This document shows positions 17,446 to 26,558 of a stretch of 64,000 nucleotides of DNA, piece by piece (the first letter of the stretch is position 1; each line of letters begins with the position of its first letter). The stretch lies in assembly GCF_000317675.1 (NCBI RefSeq), contig NC_019776.1, positions 1,116,001 through 1,180,000 of the forward strand, given 5' to 3'. This DNA comes from Cyanobacterium aponinum PCC 10605. Lineage in GTDB: Bacteria; Cyanobacteriota; Cyanobacteriia; Cyanobacteriales; Cyanobacteriaceae. The notes under the pieces are model-generated. The model did not search any database. It was given only the letters and a program-made list of their open reading frames with translations, and was not told the DNA's origin. The position numbers and the translations under genes were made by a program.

Positions 17446-18819
17446 ATGGGTAAAGTTTATATTATTGGACTGGGAAAGTCAGGTATTGCGGCAGCTAAAA
17501 TTCTAAAAAAAAATCATGAAGAAGTAACAATTTATGATAGTTCTAATTCGCCATCTTTAGAAATAATAAAAAATGATTTAGCAAAAGAAAATATAGTTGT
17601 TAAATTAGGAGAAAATTTACCTTTAAATAATGTTCAAAATCCTGATTTAATTGTCGTTAGCCCCGGAGTGCCTTGGGATATACCCATTTTAGAGGAAGCG
17701 AGGAGAAAAGGTATAAAAACCATTGGTGAAATGGAGTTAGCATGGCAATATTTATCAAAAACTCCTTGGATTGGTATTACTGGGACAAATGGAAAAACTA
17801 CCACAACAGCTTTAGTAGAAGCGATGTTAAAAATGGGGGGTATAAAAACCTCTGCTTGTGGAAATATTGGCTATGCCGCTTGTGATTTGGCATTAGAGTC
17901 TTTAGATAATCCCCTTGAATGGGTGGTAGCTGAAATTAGTAGTTATCAAATAGAATCTTCTATGGATTTATCTCCTAGAATTGGTATTTGGACAACCTTT
18001 ACTCCAGACCATTTAGCCAGACATAAAACTTTAGAAAACTACCATCGTATTAAGGCAAGTTTATTACAAAGATCCTACCTAAAAATTCTCAATGGGGATG
18101 ATCCTTATCTTCATAATTTCGGTTTAGATTTAGATTGGAAAAATGTTTATTGGACCAGTGTAAGAGGAAAAGAATATTTATTAGGGGATATAGAAAAGGG
18201 TGTTTATCTCGAAGATTCATGGATTGTGGCTTTTAAGGAGTTAATTGCCCCTGTGTCTCTGTTTAAGATGGTGGGAAAACATAATTTACAAAATTTATTA
18301 ATGGCTACTGCCGCCGCTAGATTAGCCGGTGTTAGCAAAAAAGCGATCGCAGATACTATTTCGTCATTTACAGGAGTGCCTCACCGCCTCGAATTAATTA
18401 CCAATATTGATGGAGTAGCTTATATAAACGATAGCAAAGCTACCAATTATGATGCGGCTCAAGTAGGGCTAGATTCTGTGGCTTCCCCCACGATTTTGAT
18501 TGCAGGAGGAGAAGCAAAAGAAGGAGATGATACTGCATGGATAAATACGATTAAGGAAAAATGTGTTTCTGTTTTACTCATCGGAGAAGCCGCTTCTTTC
18601 TTTGCCGAGCGGTTTGAGGCTTCTGGCTTCGGACAATATGAAATAGTAGAGACGATGGAAAATGCAGTTAAAAGAGCAAGGGAATTAGCCTCTGATTTAA
18701 AAGCAAAAGTTGTTTTACTATCCCCTGCCTGTGCTAGTTTTGACCAGTATCAGAACTTTGAGCAAAGAGGTGAAAACTTCCGTCAGATATGCTATGATCT
18801 AACCCAGAAAGACAACTAA
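17446..18819 (+). CDS. murD: UDP-N-acetylmuramoylalanine--D-glutamate ligase
   Basis: A 457-residue cytoplasmic Mur ligase that adds D-Glu to UDP-MurNAc-L-Ala in peptidoglycan synthesis. The N-terminal Rossmann domain begins MGKVYIIGLGKSGIAAAK. The ATP-binding loop GTNGKTTT is at 113-120, and the C-terminal domain contains HRLELITNIDGVAYINDSKATN. Length matches the family norm. There is no neighbouring mur or fts gene, so it is dispersed as in many cyanobacteria. Confidence 0.96.
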   Translation: MGKVYIIGLGKSGIAAAKILKKNHEEVTIYDSSNSPSLEIIKNDLAKENIVVKLGENLPLNNVQNPDLIVVSPGVPWDIPILEEARRKGIKTIGEMELAWQYLSKTPWIGITGTNGKTTTTALVEAMLKMGGIKTSACGNIGYAACDLALESLDNPLEWVVAEISSYQIESSMDLSPRIGIWTTFTPDHLARHKTLENYHRIKASLLQRSYLKILNGDDPYLHNFGLDLDWKNVYWTSVRGKEYLLGDIEKGVYLEDSWIVAFKELIAPVSLFKMVGKHNLQNLLMATAAARLAGVSKKAIADTISSFTGVPHRLELITNIDGVAYINDSKATNYDAAQVGLDSVASPTILIAGGEAKEGDDTAWINTIKEKCVSVLLIGEAASFFAERFEASGFGQYEIVETMENAVKRARELASDLKAKVVLLSPACASFDQYQNFEQRGENFRQICYDLTQKDN

Positions 18820-18935
18820 TAAATTGTCAACTGTCAATTGTCAATTGTCAATTAGGGGAGACTCTGTCTCCCTTTCCCATGAAAAAATATTTCCTCTTCA
18901 AAGCCTTTTACTCTTAGCCCTAACCCCTCACCCAC

Positions 18936-19103
18936 AGCAGGGCTGTTTCATTTTCGAGAAAGAAAAAAGAGCGGGAGATAGGGGGAGAGGGAGATGGGGG
19001 GATTTTTGTTCATAAAGTTTTAACTAATAGAAAAAAATCCTTGTATCTCTTACTCTTACTTAATCTCAGTTAACCTAATTCTTTACTTTGAAACAGCCCT
19101 GCT
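18936..19103. mobile_element. Possible MITE with perfect 15-bp terminal inverted repeats
   Basis: AGCAGGGCTGTTTCA at 18936-18950 is the exact inverted copy of TGAAACAGCCCTGCT at 19089-19103, giving a 168-bp unit. Its interior is AT-rich with purine runs and has no convincing gene. Flanking CCCAC occurs at 18931-18935 and 19106-19110, but offset by two bases on the right, so the target duplication is uncertain. Tandem GTCAATT copies precede it at about 18827-18853. The element sits between two convergent genes, murD and sufS, so it could alternatively be a bidirectional termination hairpin. Confidence 0.55.
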
Positions 19104-19143
19104 CTCCCACAGGGCGAGGGGAGTTGTTTTAACATTTTTCTTA

Positions 19144-20403
19144 CTAATTCATTTGGGTGAAGAAATCAATAGTTTCTTTTAAAGCAACGATAAAAGCGTC
19201 GATTTCCGCAAAGGTGTTATAAAAGTAAAGACTTGCCCTTGCACTGCCAGAAATGTTTAAATAACGGTGTAAAGGTTGGGTACAATGATGACCTGAACGG
19301 ATTGCAATACCTTCATGATCCAACAGTGTTGATAAATCACTACCGTGAATATCTTTGACATTGAATGCGGCTAAAGCGGCTCTCCCTTTGCCTTCTGTGG
19401 TGGGTTGATTACCGTAAATGGTGAGGTTAGGAATTTCATTTAATTGTTGAAATAAATAAGCTGTTAATTCTTCTTCGTATTGATGGATATTTTCCATGCC
19501 AATATTGCTTAAGTAATCAATAGCAGTACCAAATGCGATCGCTTCTCCAATAGCGGGAGTTCCAGCTTCAAATTTATGGGGTAATTCACCACAGGTAAAA
19601 TGATCTAAAAACACATCTGCAATCATTTCGCCACCACCGAGGAAGGGGGGCATTGCTTCTAATAATTCCTCTTTGCCGTATAAAAACCCAATACCAGTAG
19701 TAGCACACATTTTATGTCCAGAGCCAACCAACCAATCACAGTCCATTCCTTGAACGTCAATGGGTAAATGGGGTAAACTCTGACAAGCATCAATAAGTAC
19801 TTTTGCCCCTTTTTCTCTGGCGGAGGTAATAATCTCAGTTACGGGATTAATACAACCTAGTGTGTTGGAAACATGAACAAGGGAAACCAATTTAGTTTTT
19901 TCCGAAAGTAGTGACTGATAATGATTAAAATCAAATTCTTGAGAAGGGGTTAACTCCACAAACTTGAGAATTGCCTCTGTTTTTTGAGCGATAATTTGCC
20001 AAGGAACAATATTACTATGGTGTTCCATTACCGATAAAATAATCTCATCTCCTGCTTTGAGATGTGCTAAACCCCAACTATAGGCAACTAGATTAATTGC
20101 TTCACTGGCATTCCGGGTATAGACAATTTCATTGCGACTCTTAGCATTAATAAACTTAGCTATCTTATCCCTTGCACCTTCATAGGCATCCGTTGCCCTT
20201 GCACTTAAAGTGTGTGCTCCACGATGGACATTAGCATTGTCATACTCATAGTAGTGTCTTAAGGCTTCTATCACCGCTCTAGGTTTTTGAGATGTTGCGG
20301 CATTATCAAAGTAGATTAAGGGTTTATCGTGAATTTTTTGATGGAGAATAGGGAAGTCTTGACGAACTTCATCGGCGATAGTTTTTTTATAAGTAAGAGT
20401 CAT
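19144..20403 (-). CDS. sufS: Cysteine desulfurase SufS
   Basis: A 419-residue PLP enzyme that takes sulfur from cysteine for Fe-S cluster assembly through the SUF system. The start region is typical ([26 protein letters not shown]). The PLP lysine is in [17 protein letters not shown] near residue 236. The persulfide Cys is in [14 protein letters not shown] at about 374, and RSGHHC is the group II (SufS) form. In many cyanobacteria sufS ends a sufBCDS cluster; here it is alone. Confidence 0.95.
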   Translation of the reverse strand: MTLTYKKTIADEVRQDFPILHQKIHDKPLIYFDNAATSQKPRAVIEALRHYYEYDNANVHRGAHTLSARATDAYEGARDKIAKFINAKSRNEIVYTRNASEAINLVAYSWGLAHLKAGDEIILSVMEHHSNIVPWQIIAQKTEAILKFVELTPSQEFDFNHYQSLLSEKTKLVSLVHVSNTLGCINPVTEIITSAREKGAKVLIDACQSLPHLPIDVQGMDCDWLVGSGHKMCATTGIGFLYGKEELLEAMPPFLGGGEMIADVFLDHFTCGELPHKFEAGTPAIGEAIAFGTAIDYLSNIGMENIHQYEEELTAYLFQQLNEIPNLTIYGNQPTTEGKGRAALAAFNVKDIHGSDLSTLLDHEGIAIRSGHHCTQPLHRYLNISGSARASLYFYNTFAEIDAFIVALKETIDFFTQMN

Positions 20404-20580
20404 AGTTAATTAGCAATGAGGAATTAATAATTAGTAATTACAATAAATATTGACAATTATATATAATTTATCTTGTTAAGATAGATAATTGACTATTGTG
20501 GGTTGTGTTCATTATAACAACTCCAATTGTATCAACTATTTCCCATTCCCTAATACCCTAAATAAAGTTAAATCAAGACA

Positions 20581-21552
20581 TTATTTGAAAAAGCTATTTT
20601 TCTTCCGTTTTTTCATTTTGCTTTTCTCATAATCGATTTCTCGAATTTTCTTCATGATGCGATCGAAGTATTCTTGTAAATAAGCCTCCAAAGTAGTAAT
20701 TTCTTGAGGGTCAATTTTAAGGGTTTCATAAACTTCATCCATAGGAGCATCTAAGGCAATACCACTGGCTAAAACCTCAGCAAAAGCCAATCTATCAGAG
20801 GCATTTCTTGTCCACTTAAACCAACGGGTAAAACCCCGTAAAAAACGAAGTAAGCCAAGGGGAATACGGGAAATTTTAGCGGTTTTTCCGGATAAGCGTT
20901 CACATAATTGAATTATTTCATCTCCAGTCCAAGCACGACTACCTACTAATGGATAAGTTTTTTTGACTGTTTCAGGAATTTCTAAGGCTTTAATAACAAA
21001 TTTTGCCATGTCTTGAGTATTCATATAAGCAATGGGAGTATTTTCTCCGCTTACCCACACAGGTTGATTATCAAGGATAGGAATACCATATTGACCTATT
21101 AAACCCTGCATAAAGCCACCTATTTTAAAAATAGTGTAGTCTAATCCAGATTCTTGTAAAAATAACTCTGTACAATGCTTAATATTCATTAATGGTACAT
21201 CTTCAAATTTCTCAGCGTTTAGCAAAGAGAAAAATATATATCGTTTAATATTTGCTTTGGCACAGGCTTGAATTAAATTTACTTTTCCTTCCCAATCAAC
21301 TTGTCTGATAGTTAAAGAATCCGTCGCTCTTGCCGTTGCCGCATCAATTACCGCATCAACCCCTTCTAATGCCGACTCAATGCTCTTAAATTCACATATA
21401 TCCCCTTTAACTAATTCTGCCCCCCATTCCTTTAAAAATCCTGCTTTGCCACGATTTCTCACTAAACAACGCACAGAATAATCTTGATCTATAGCATGAC
21501 GGACTATTTGTCTGCCTAAAGTCCCTGTTGCTCCAATTACTAATATTTTCAT
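20581..21552 (-). CDS. ycf39: Ycf39, photosystem II assembly NmrA-like protein
   Basis: A 323-residue atypical short-chain-dehydrogenase protein. The Rossmann motif is GATGTLGRQ at 7-15. Other conserved blocks are the family-specific RQVDWEGKVNLIQACAKAN and GENTPIAYMNTQDMAKFVIKALE, and the C-terminal EAYLQEYFDRIMKKIREIDYE. Ycf39 forms a complex with high-light-inducible proteins and helps deliver chlorophyll to newly made D1 during PSII assembly (established in Synechocystis). The gene is monocistronic. Confidence 0.93.
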   Translation of the reverse strand: MKILVIGATGTLGRQIVRHAIDQDYSVRCLVRNRGKAGFLKEWGAELVKGDICEFKSIESALEGVDAVIDAATARATDSLTIRQVDWEGKVNLIQACAKANIKRYIFFSLLNAEKFEDVPLMNIKHCTELFLQESGLDYTIFKIGGFMQGLIGQYGIPILDNQPVWVSGENTPIAYMNTQDMAKFVIKALEIPETVKKTYPLVGSRAWTGDEIIQLCERLSGKTAKISRIPLGLLRFLRGFTRWFKWTRNASDRLAFAEVLASGIALDAPMDEVYETLKIDPQEITTLEAYLQEYFDRIMKKIREIDYEKSKMKKRKKNSFFK

Positions 21553-21604
21553 TGATTATTAATTTTGTTTACATATTTTTAAATTTCATTAAGATTTTAT
21601 CAGA

Positions 21605-21757
21605 AAGAGGGGTTAGGTTTCAGGTTTCAGGTTGCAGGTGTTTGGGTGATGAGGGGAGAGGGGGAAGTAGGGGCGAATGGCCATTCGCCCATACAGGGGT
21701 TCGGAGTTTTTAATTCTTAATTTTTCCTTTGCCCCTTGCCCCTTGCCCTTTGCCCTT
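21605..21757. repeat. Composite repeat with GGGCGAATGGCCATTCGCCC palindrome
   Basis: Contains ttaggtttcaggtttcaggttgcaggtg, the palindrome at 21671-21690 and tandem ccttgccccttgccc at 21732-21750. The module order is the reverse of that at 57480-57650, so the unit is inserted in the opposite orientation. Confidence 0.75.
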
Positions 21758-21760
21758 TTT

Positions 21761-23716
21761 TTAACATTGCCCTAAATATCCTCTGGGAGTAATCAATAAG
21801 TCATGGTATCTTTTTGTACTACTATTCCCGATTAAGACTGTAGTTACCATATCAATGGGATGGTTTAACATTTCCTCTAGGGTTGTCAGAATTATACTTT
21901 CATCTTCTCTTGTTACTGAACGTGCGATCGCAACTGGGGTATTCCCTGAGCGATATTGTAAAAATATATTTTGGGCAGTGATAATTTGCTGTTGACGGGT
22001 TTGAGAGCGAGGATTATAAATGGCGGTGATAAAATCTCCTGTAGCGGCGGCGTGAAGGCGTTTTTCGATGACATCCCAAGGAGTAAGTAAGTCACTTAAA
22101 CTAATGGCACAAAAGTCGTGCATCAAGGGCGATCCAATTTTTGCCGCCACGCTCTGCATTGCAGTTATGCCAGAAAAGACCTGTATAGGGGGCTGTTTTC
22201 CATCCCAGTTTTGATTTGCTAAAATTTCTAAAACTAAACCCGCCATGCCGTAAATTCCGCAATCTCCTGATGAAATTACCGCTACCTTCAACCCCCATTG
22301 AGCTAGTGCGATCGCTCTCTCTGCTCTTTGCTTTTCTTGAGTAATATTTGAAGTTTCAATAATTTGTGAGGGGTGCAACAGAGGTTTGATTAAATCAATA
22401 TATAAACCATAACCGATAATAATTTCAGCGTCTCTGAGGGCTGTTTTTGCCGCCGTAGTGAGATATTCGATCGCACCCGGTCCTGTACCAATGAGATATA
22501 ATTTACCCTGACGAGGATTATACTCTAAATTAGAAAGGGCAATGGCTACTGTTACCGCACCTTTTAAGCCCTCTTGTTTAAAAATTTGTTTCGGGGCGAT
22601 GAGGGTAGGTGAAAAGTTATTTTCAGGTAAATTTGACCAAGAACCCGCTTTTAATGCAGAAGCCTCCGCCACACTTTTTGTTCCTACTTCATGCTCAACA
22701 ATACTAGAAGGATTAGGCACATCAATTAAATTTAACTCCTCAGATGTAAAGGTTTTTAACGGTAATTGCCATTTTTGGGCTAACTCTAAAATACCTACTT
22801 CATCAGCTTTAAGATCAATAGTAGCTAAAGATGCGATCGCATTTTTTTCTAAATTATATTGAGCTAAAACGGAATTAACAGCGTTTTCAATGAGTATGGG
22901 GGAAGTATCTCTTTCGCACCCAATACCAACCCATACCCCTCTCGGATGCCAACTGACGATAGGAATATCAACCCTAGGAGTTTTGTTGACTCCAATATAA
23001 ACCATTGCTTGAACCTGTTTTTCTGCTTCCGTAAAAATAGACTTAGCAAAGTCATCATCTGACTGTTTCAAAAAGTCCTCTTCTCTCTTTTCCCCTTCCT
23101 TACTATTATCTTTTATCCCTTCACCAAATATAAAAGGGTGATTTATAGGCAGATTTTGACACCACCAATTTAATCCCGATTCTTGTTTAATTAAAGTAGG
23201 TTTATTCTGAGTAATATTTGCACTAACTTTTGTCCAATCTCCTTCTCCTTTTTTCCACCCAAAAGTATAACCAAAAGAATCGATCGCAGGTAAATTAAGA
23301 TTAGAAGAAGCACTGGTTATAATTGCTTTTGCAGATAATAATTCTGCCAATATTTCTGTTAATTTATCGCCTTGGTGTTGATGTTCCCCTGTTAAACAAA
23401 TAATATATTCAAAAGCTGGATCAATTACAATAATAGCCGGATCAGTTTTTTTGTTAGTTAATAAAGGAGCAATTAAACGAGTAACAGCACCCAATGTTAA
23501 ACAAAAAACAATACATTTACTATTAGACCAAATATTTACTAAATGTTCCCTTAAAGAAGAGTCATAAAAATTAGCGGATAAATTATCATTATGTATCTTT
23601 TTTGGTAGCCATAAAAATCCTTGAGTTATCTTATTTAAATATTCTAATTGTTCGATTTTTTCTGGTGAAGTTGTTATAAAATGAAGCGGATGATAGTCGG
23701 CAAAAATATATTTCAT
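21761..23716 (-). CDS. CbiG-CobJ fusion (cobalamin biosynthesis)
   Basis: A 651-residue bifunctional corrin-pathway protein. The N-terminal ~380 residues are CbiG-like, the cobalt-precorrin-5A hydrolase that opens the ring: LTLGAVTRLIAPLL, then GVWVGIGCERDTSP and ATIDLKADEVGILELA. From ~395 on it is CobJ/CbiH, the C17 SAM methyltransferase: KLYLIGTGPGAIEYLT, ISSGDCGIYGMAGLVLE and YNPRSQTRQQQI. The fusion is typical of cyanobacteria. No other cob gene is adjacent. Confidence 0.92.
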   Translation of the reverse strand: MKYIFADYHPLHFITTSPEKIEQLEYLNKITQGFLWLPKKIHNDNLSANFYDSSLREHLVNIWSNSKCIVFCLTLGAVTRLIAPLLTNKKTDPAIIVIDPAFEYIICLTGEHQHQGDKLTEILAELLSAKAIITSASSNLNLPAIDSFGYTFGWKKGEGDWTKVSANITQNKPTLIKQESGLNWWCQNLPINHPFIFGEGIKDNSKEGEKREEDFLKQSDDDFAKSIFTEAEKQVQAMVYIGVNKTPRVDIPIVSWHPRGVWVGIGCERDTSPILIENAVNSVLAQYNLEKNAIASLATIDLKADEVGILELAQKWQLPLKTFTSEELNLIDVPNPSSIVEHEVGTKSVAEASALKAGSWSNLPENNFSPTLIAPKQIFKQEGLKGAVTVAIALSNLEYNPRQGKLYLIGTGPGAIEYLTTAAKTALRDAEIIIGYGLYIDLIKPLLHPSQIIETSNITQEKQRAERAIALAQWGLKVAVISSGDCGIYGMAGLVLEILANQNWDGKQPPIQVFSGITAMQSVAAKIGSPLMHDFCAISLSDLLTPWDVIEKRLHAAATGDFITAIYNPRSQTRQQQIITAQNIFLQYRSGNTPVAIARSVTREDESIILTTLEEMLNHPIDMVTTVLIGNSSTKRYHDLLITPRGYLGQC

Positions 23717-23790
23717 TTATAAATAGTAAATTACTAATAAATAATCAATAGTTAATTTCTTCCCAATACCCTAACCCCCCTATCTCCTAA

Positions 23791-25053
23791 TTATTTCGGA
23801 CCTACTTTAGAAACACACAAAAATTGATCTTGTAAATATTCTTGAGCGACTCTTTGTATATCTTCAATGGTTACACTACTAATTTTTTGAGGGAAAATAT
23901 TGTCATATTCAATGCCTAAGCCTAAAGTTTCGTACCAACCAAAAACTTGAGCAAACTCTCCATTGGTTTGTTTACTTAAAGCATATTGCCCTAATAATTT
24001 GTTTTTTGCCGTTTGGATTTCTTCTGTGGTGAGGGGATTTTCTCTTAACCTTTTTATTTCATTGTATAAACCTTCTTGGGCAATGTCTGCATTGTGAGGG
24101 GCAGTACCCATATAGACTACAAATTGAGACTTATCAACCCTAGTAGGATAAAAAGCCGAAACATCGTAAGCTAAACCTCTTTTTTCTCTTAATTCCACAA
24201 ACAAACGGCTAGAAAGCCCATTTCCTAAATAAGTACTCAATAACTTTAACACGGGATAATCGGGGTGTGTCATTTCTGGCACAAGATAGCCCATCATAAT
24301 AATAGACTGTTGAGTGTCTTGGGAAGTATGGTGAGATCGAGCCTTGGGTGATAATAACTCTCTTTGCTCAAGGGAATCAATCTTGATAAGGGCATCTTCG
24401 GGGGGAAACCAATCACCAAAGACTTTTTCCACAACCTCCACCGCACTATTTAAGTCAATATTTCCCGCTAAACTAATAACTAAACGATCTGGTCTAAAAT
24501 GTTGTTGATGATAAAATCTTAAATCGTCCTGAATCAAATTTGCCACCGTTTCTTCTGTTCCCAAAAGAGAAAAACCATAGGGATGTTGCCCATAAATCAT
24601 CTGACGTAATTGGGAAAAAGCCACATTAAAAGGTTGTTCTTTTTGAGACACAATATTTTGTATTGTAATATTCTTTTCTAGTGCAATCTCATCCAGAGGA
24701 AAAGAGGGAAAACGGAGAATTTCGGAGGCTAAAGCCATAATTTCAGGAAAATCCTCTGTAATAGTCTTCATACTGACTAAAAAATAATCACTAGAAGTAT
24801 CCGTGCCTAGTGCCGCCCCAATAGACTCTACCTTCTCTGCAATTTCCAAAGAAGATAAATTCCGAGTGCCCTTAGCCATGACACTAGCTAAAAGATGAAA
24901 CAATCCAGCCTGATGTTTTGCTTCCCATAAACTACCCGCCTGACGACAAAAAATTTTTCCTGCAATAATATCCGTGGTGGGGTTTTCCGTTACCACTAGG
25001 GTAATACCATTACTTAATATCGTTTTGTGAATATACTTTTGAGTTTGTGTCAC
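23791..25053 (-). CDS. M16-family peptidase homologue lacking the zinc motif
   Basis: 420 residues with the two-lobed M16 (insulinase/processing peptidase) layout. Where catalytic members have HxxEH, this protein reads AGLFHLLASVMAKGT (residues ~45-59), so both the Glu and the second His are gone. The C-terminal lobe keeps the glycine-rich LGNGLSSRLFVELREKRGLAYDV segment. By analogy with mitochondrial alpha-MPP and other paired bacterial M16 proteins, it is probably the non-catalytic partner of an HxxEH subunit encoded elsewhere. Confidence 0.87.
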   Translation of the reverse strand: MTQTQKYIHKTILSNGITLVVTENPTTDIIAGKIFCRQAGSLWEAKHQAGLFHLLASVMAKGTRNLSSLEIAEKVESIGAALGTDTSSDYFLVSMKTITEDFPEIMALASEILRFPSFPLDEIALEKNITIQNIVSQKEQPFNVAFSQLRQMIYGQHPYGFSLLGTEETVANLIQDDLRFYHQQHFRPDRLVISLAGNIDLNSAVEVVEKVFGDWFPPEDALIKIDSLEQRELLSPKARSHHTSQDTQQSIIMMGYLVPEMTHPDYPVLKLLSTYLGNGLSSRLFVELREKRGLAYDVSAFYPTRVDKSQFVVYMGTAPHNADIAQEGLYNEIKRLRENPLTTEEIQTAKNKLLGQYALSKQTNGEFAQVFGWYETLGLGIEYDNIFPQKISSVTIEDIQRVAQEYLQDQFLCVSKVGPK

Positions 25054-25143
25054 TGATTACAACTAAATTGCGTCAACTTAAATATCTATCACCATCATTG
25101 TAGTTTTATTTGTTAATTCTCTCTTAACTTTTTCTCAAAATCA

Positions 25144-25180
25144 GTCTTTATCCCCCTACTGAGTCAATGAGGAAATTAAC
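25144..25180 (-). CRISPR. Degenerate leader-distal CRISPR repeat
   Basis: This 37-bp stretch matches the array-2 repeat at 28 of 37 positions and is perfect over the last 15 bases (AATGAGGAAATTAAC), whereas array 1 beside it has TGTGGAAATCAAC. A spacer-sized 44 bp separates it from the first array-1 repeat. It fits a decayed terminal repeat at the far end from the leader. Confidence 0.75.
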
Positions 25181-25224
25181 CCTAAAGATGCGATCGCAAA
25201 TTCTTTTTTGTCGGGAATTTTGGA

Positions 25225-26196
25225 GTTTCCGTCCCTTTACGGGGTAAATGTGGAAATCAACTCCAAAGACTGAAGCGGATTTGATCGCCGAGGAGGCAAG
25301 TTTCCGTCCCCTTACGGGGTAAATGTGGAAATCAACTTGTAAGAATAGCCCTCTTTATTCTTATTCCAGTTTCCGTCCCCTTACGGGGTAAATGTGGAAA
25401 TCAACTTTCGGGAAAAGCCTCCCGTTCCCACACACCAGAAAGGTTCGTTTCCGTCCCCTTACGGGGTAAATGTGGAAATCAACAGAAAAGGATCTTAAAA
25501 TTATGTCTAACTCTACCTCTGCTACTTTGTTTCCGTCCCCTTACGGGGTAAATGTGGAAATCAACAATTGATCAAACTACTACTAAAGCGTTCTTTCTAT
25601 TTAAAGAAGTTTCCGTCCCCTTACGGGGTAAATGTGGAAATCAACCCTAGCTGAAGGCGTAAAAATCAGCCTGAAGGATGTATACGAGTTTCCGTCCCCT
25701 TACGGGGTAAATGTGGAAATCAACGTTTACGCCACCATATTGCCCTTCAAAATCCCTGCTTTCCCCGTCGTTTCCGTCCCCTTACGGGGTAAATGTGGAA
25801 ATCAACCTTGCCGAATAGACATCCAATCCATTCGGCATTCTAAAGGGGTTTCCGTCCCCTTACGGGGTAAATGTGGAAATCAACGTGGACGAGATGGCTT
25901 TTACGCCCCCCCGAAACAAGACGAAGAAGGTTTCCGTCCCCTTACGGGGTAAATGTGGAAATCAACATCCACATTACTGTTTCTAGTGATGATTCCGCTT
26001 CTAAGTTTCCGTCCCCTTACGGGGTAAATGTGGAAATCAACGTTAACACTTTGTTAGTGTATTAATATGAGGTTAGGAACACCACGTTTCCGTCCCCTTA
26101 CGGGGTAAATGTGGAAATCAACTCAGAGATTGGTTCTTGTTTGGACGAAGTAATTGGGAGTTTCCGTCCCCTTACGGGGTAAATGTGGAAATCAAC
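25225..26196 (-). CRISPR. CRISPR array 1 (13 repeats, 12 spacers)
   Basis: 13 copies of a 37-bp repeat start at 25225, 25300, 25369, 25447, 25529, 25609, 25688, 25770, 25848, 25930, 26005, 26086 and 26160. On the plus strand each begins GTTTCCGTCCCC and ends AATGTGGAAATCAAC, with an internal CCCC-TTAC-GGGG stem. The first copy has one change (CCCT) and is leader-distal. Spacers are 32-45 bp. The leader lies on the right and the repeat on the minus strand ends ...GGGGACGGAAAC, so crRNAs are made leftward. Variable spacer length and the GGAAAC tag suggest type III (inference). Confidence 0.98.
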
Positions 26197-26452
26197 CCTA
26201 CCTTTGGAAATCTTTACTGCATCTTGCTTATACAAAGTGTATGCGAAAAAATACAAAATTATGCTTTACACTTCTTAACACTATTTCTTTATCAAGGTAA
26301 AAAAGGGCTTTTTTGAGTAAAAATGAATAATACCGTAAGTATAAGAGTGAATCCTAACAAAAAACGGAACTTATCTAATTTTTTATTGCCAAAACTCTTT
26401 CTAACCATTATTTCCTAACTGCGACAGATTGACAAGTTAAGTTAATATTTCT
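26197..26452 (-). promoter_or_regulatory. Leader of CRISPR array 1
   Basis: This 256-bp stretch aligns without net gaps to the array-2 leader (34978-35233), with shared blocks such as CCTACCTTTGGAAA next to the array and GCGACAGATTGACAAGT far from it. On the minus strand TTGTCA (26430-26435) and AATAAT (26407-26412) are 17 bp apart and both are conserved in the other leader, so they are a good promoter candidate for pre-crRNA. Confidence 0.8.
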
Positions 26453-26479
26453 TTACAAAGCTAGGTAATCAGAATATTC
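26453..26479 (-). pseudogene. Possible vestige of a cas2 3' end
   Basis: On the minus strand 18 of these 27 bases match the last 27 bases of the cas2 gene at 35234-35260, including the TAA at exactly the same 257-bp distance from the last repeat. Beyond this point I see no similarity to cas2. The match is short, so this is suggestive only. Confidence 0.4.
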
Positions 26480-26558
26480 CCATTGAAGTTTAACTTAATA
26501 AAGATATTCGGATAAAAGTTTTTCTCCTTCTTGGTTATTTTGTAGATGTTGAAAATAA

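Noticed and set aside
18824-19015. 63-codon frame after murD
   Set aside because: It consists of tandem GTCAATT repeats and part of the inverted-repeat element, with no protein character.
21528-21713. 61-codon plus-strand frame
   Set aside because: It spans the ycf39 start and composite repeat DNA and has no protein features.
25632-25952. Open frame of about 106 codons through CRISPR array 1 (and a second at 25871-26065)
   Set aside because: It is made of repeats translated as PSPYGVNVEIN and of spacers. The array accounts for it entirely.
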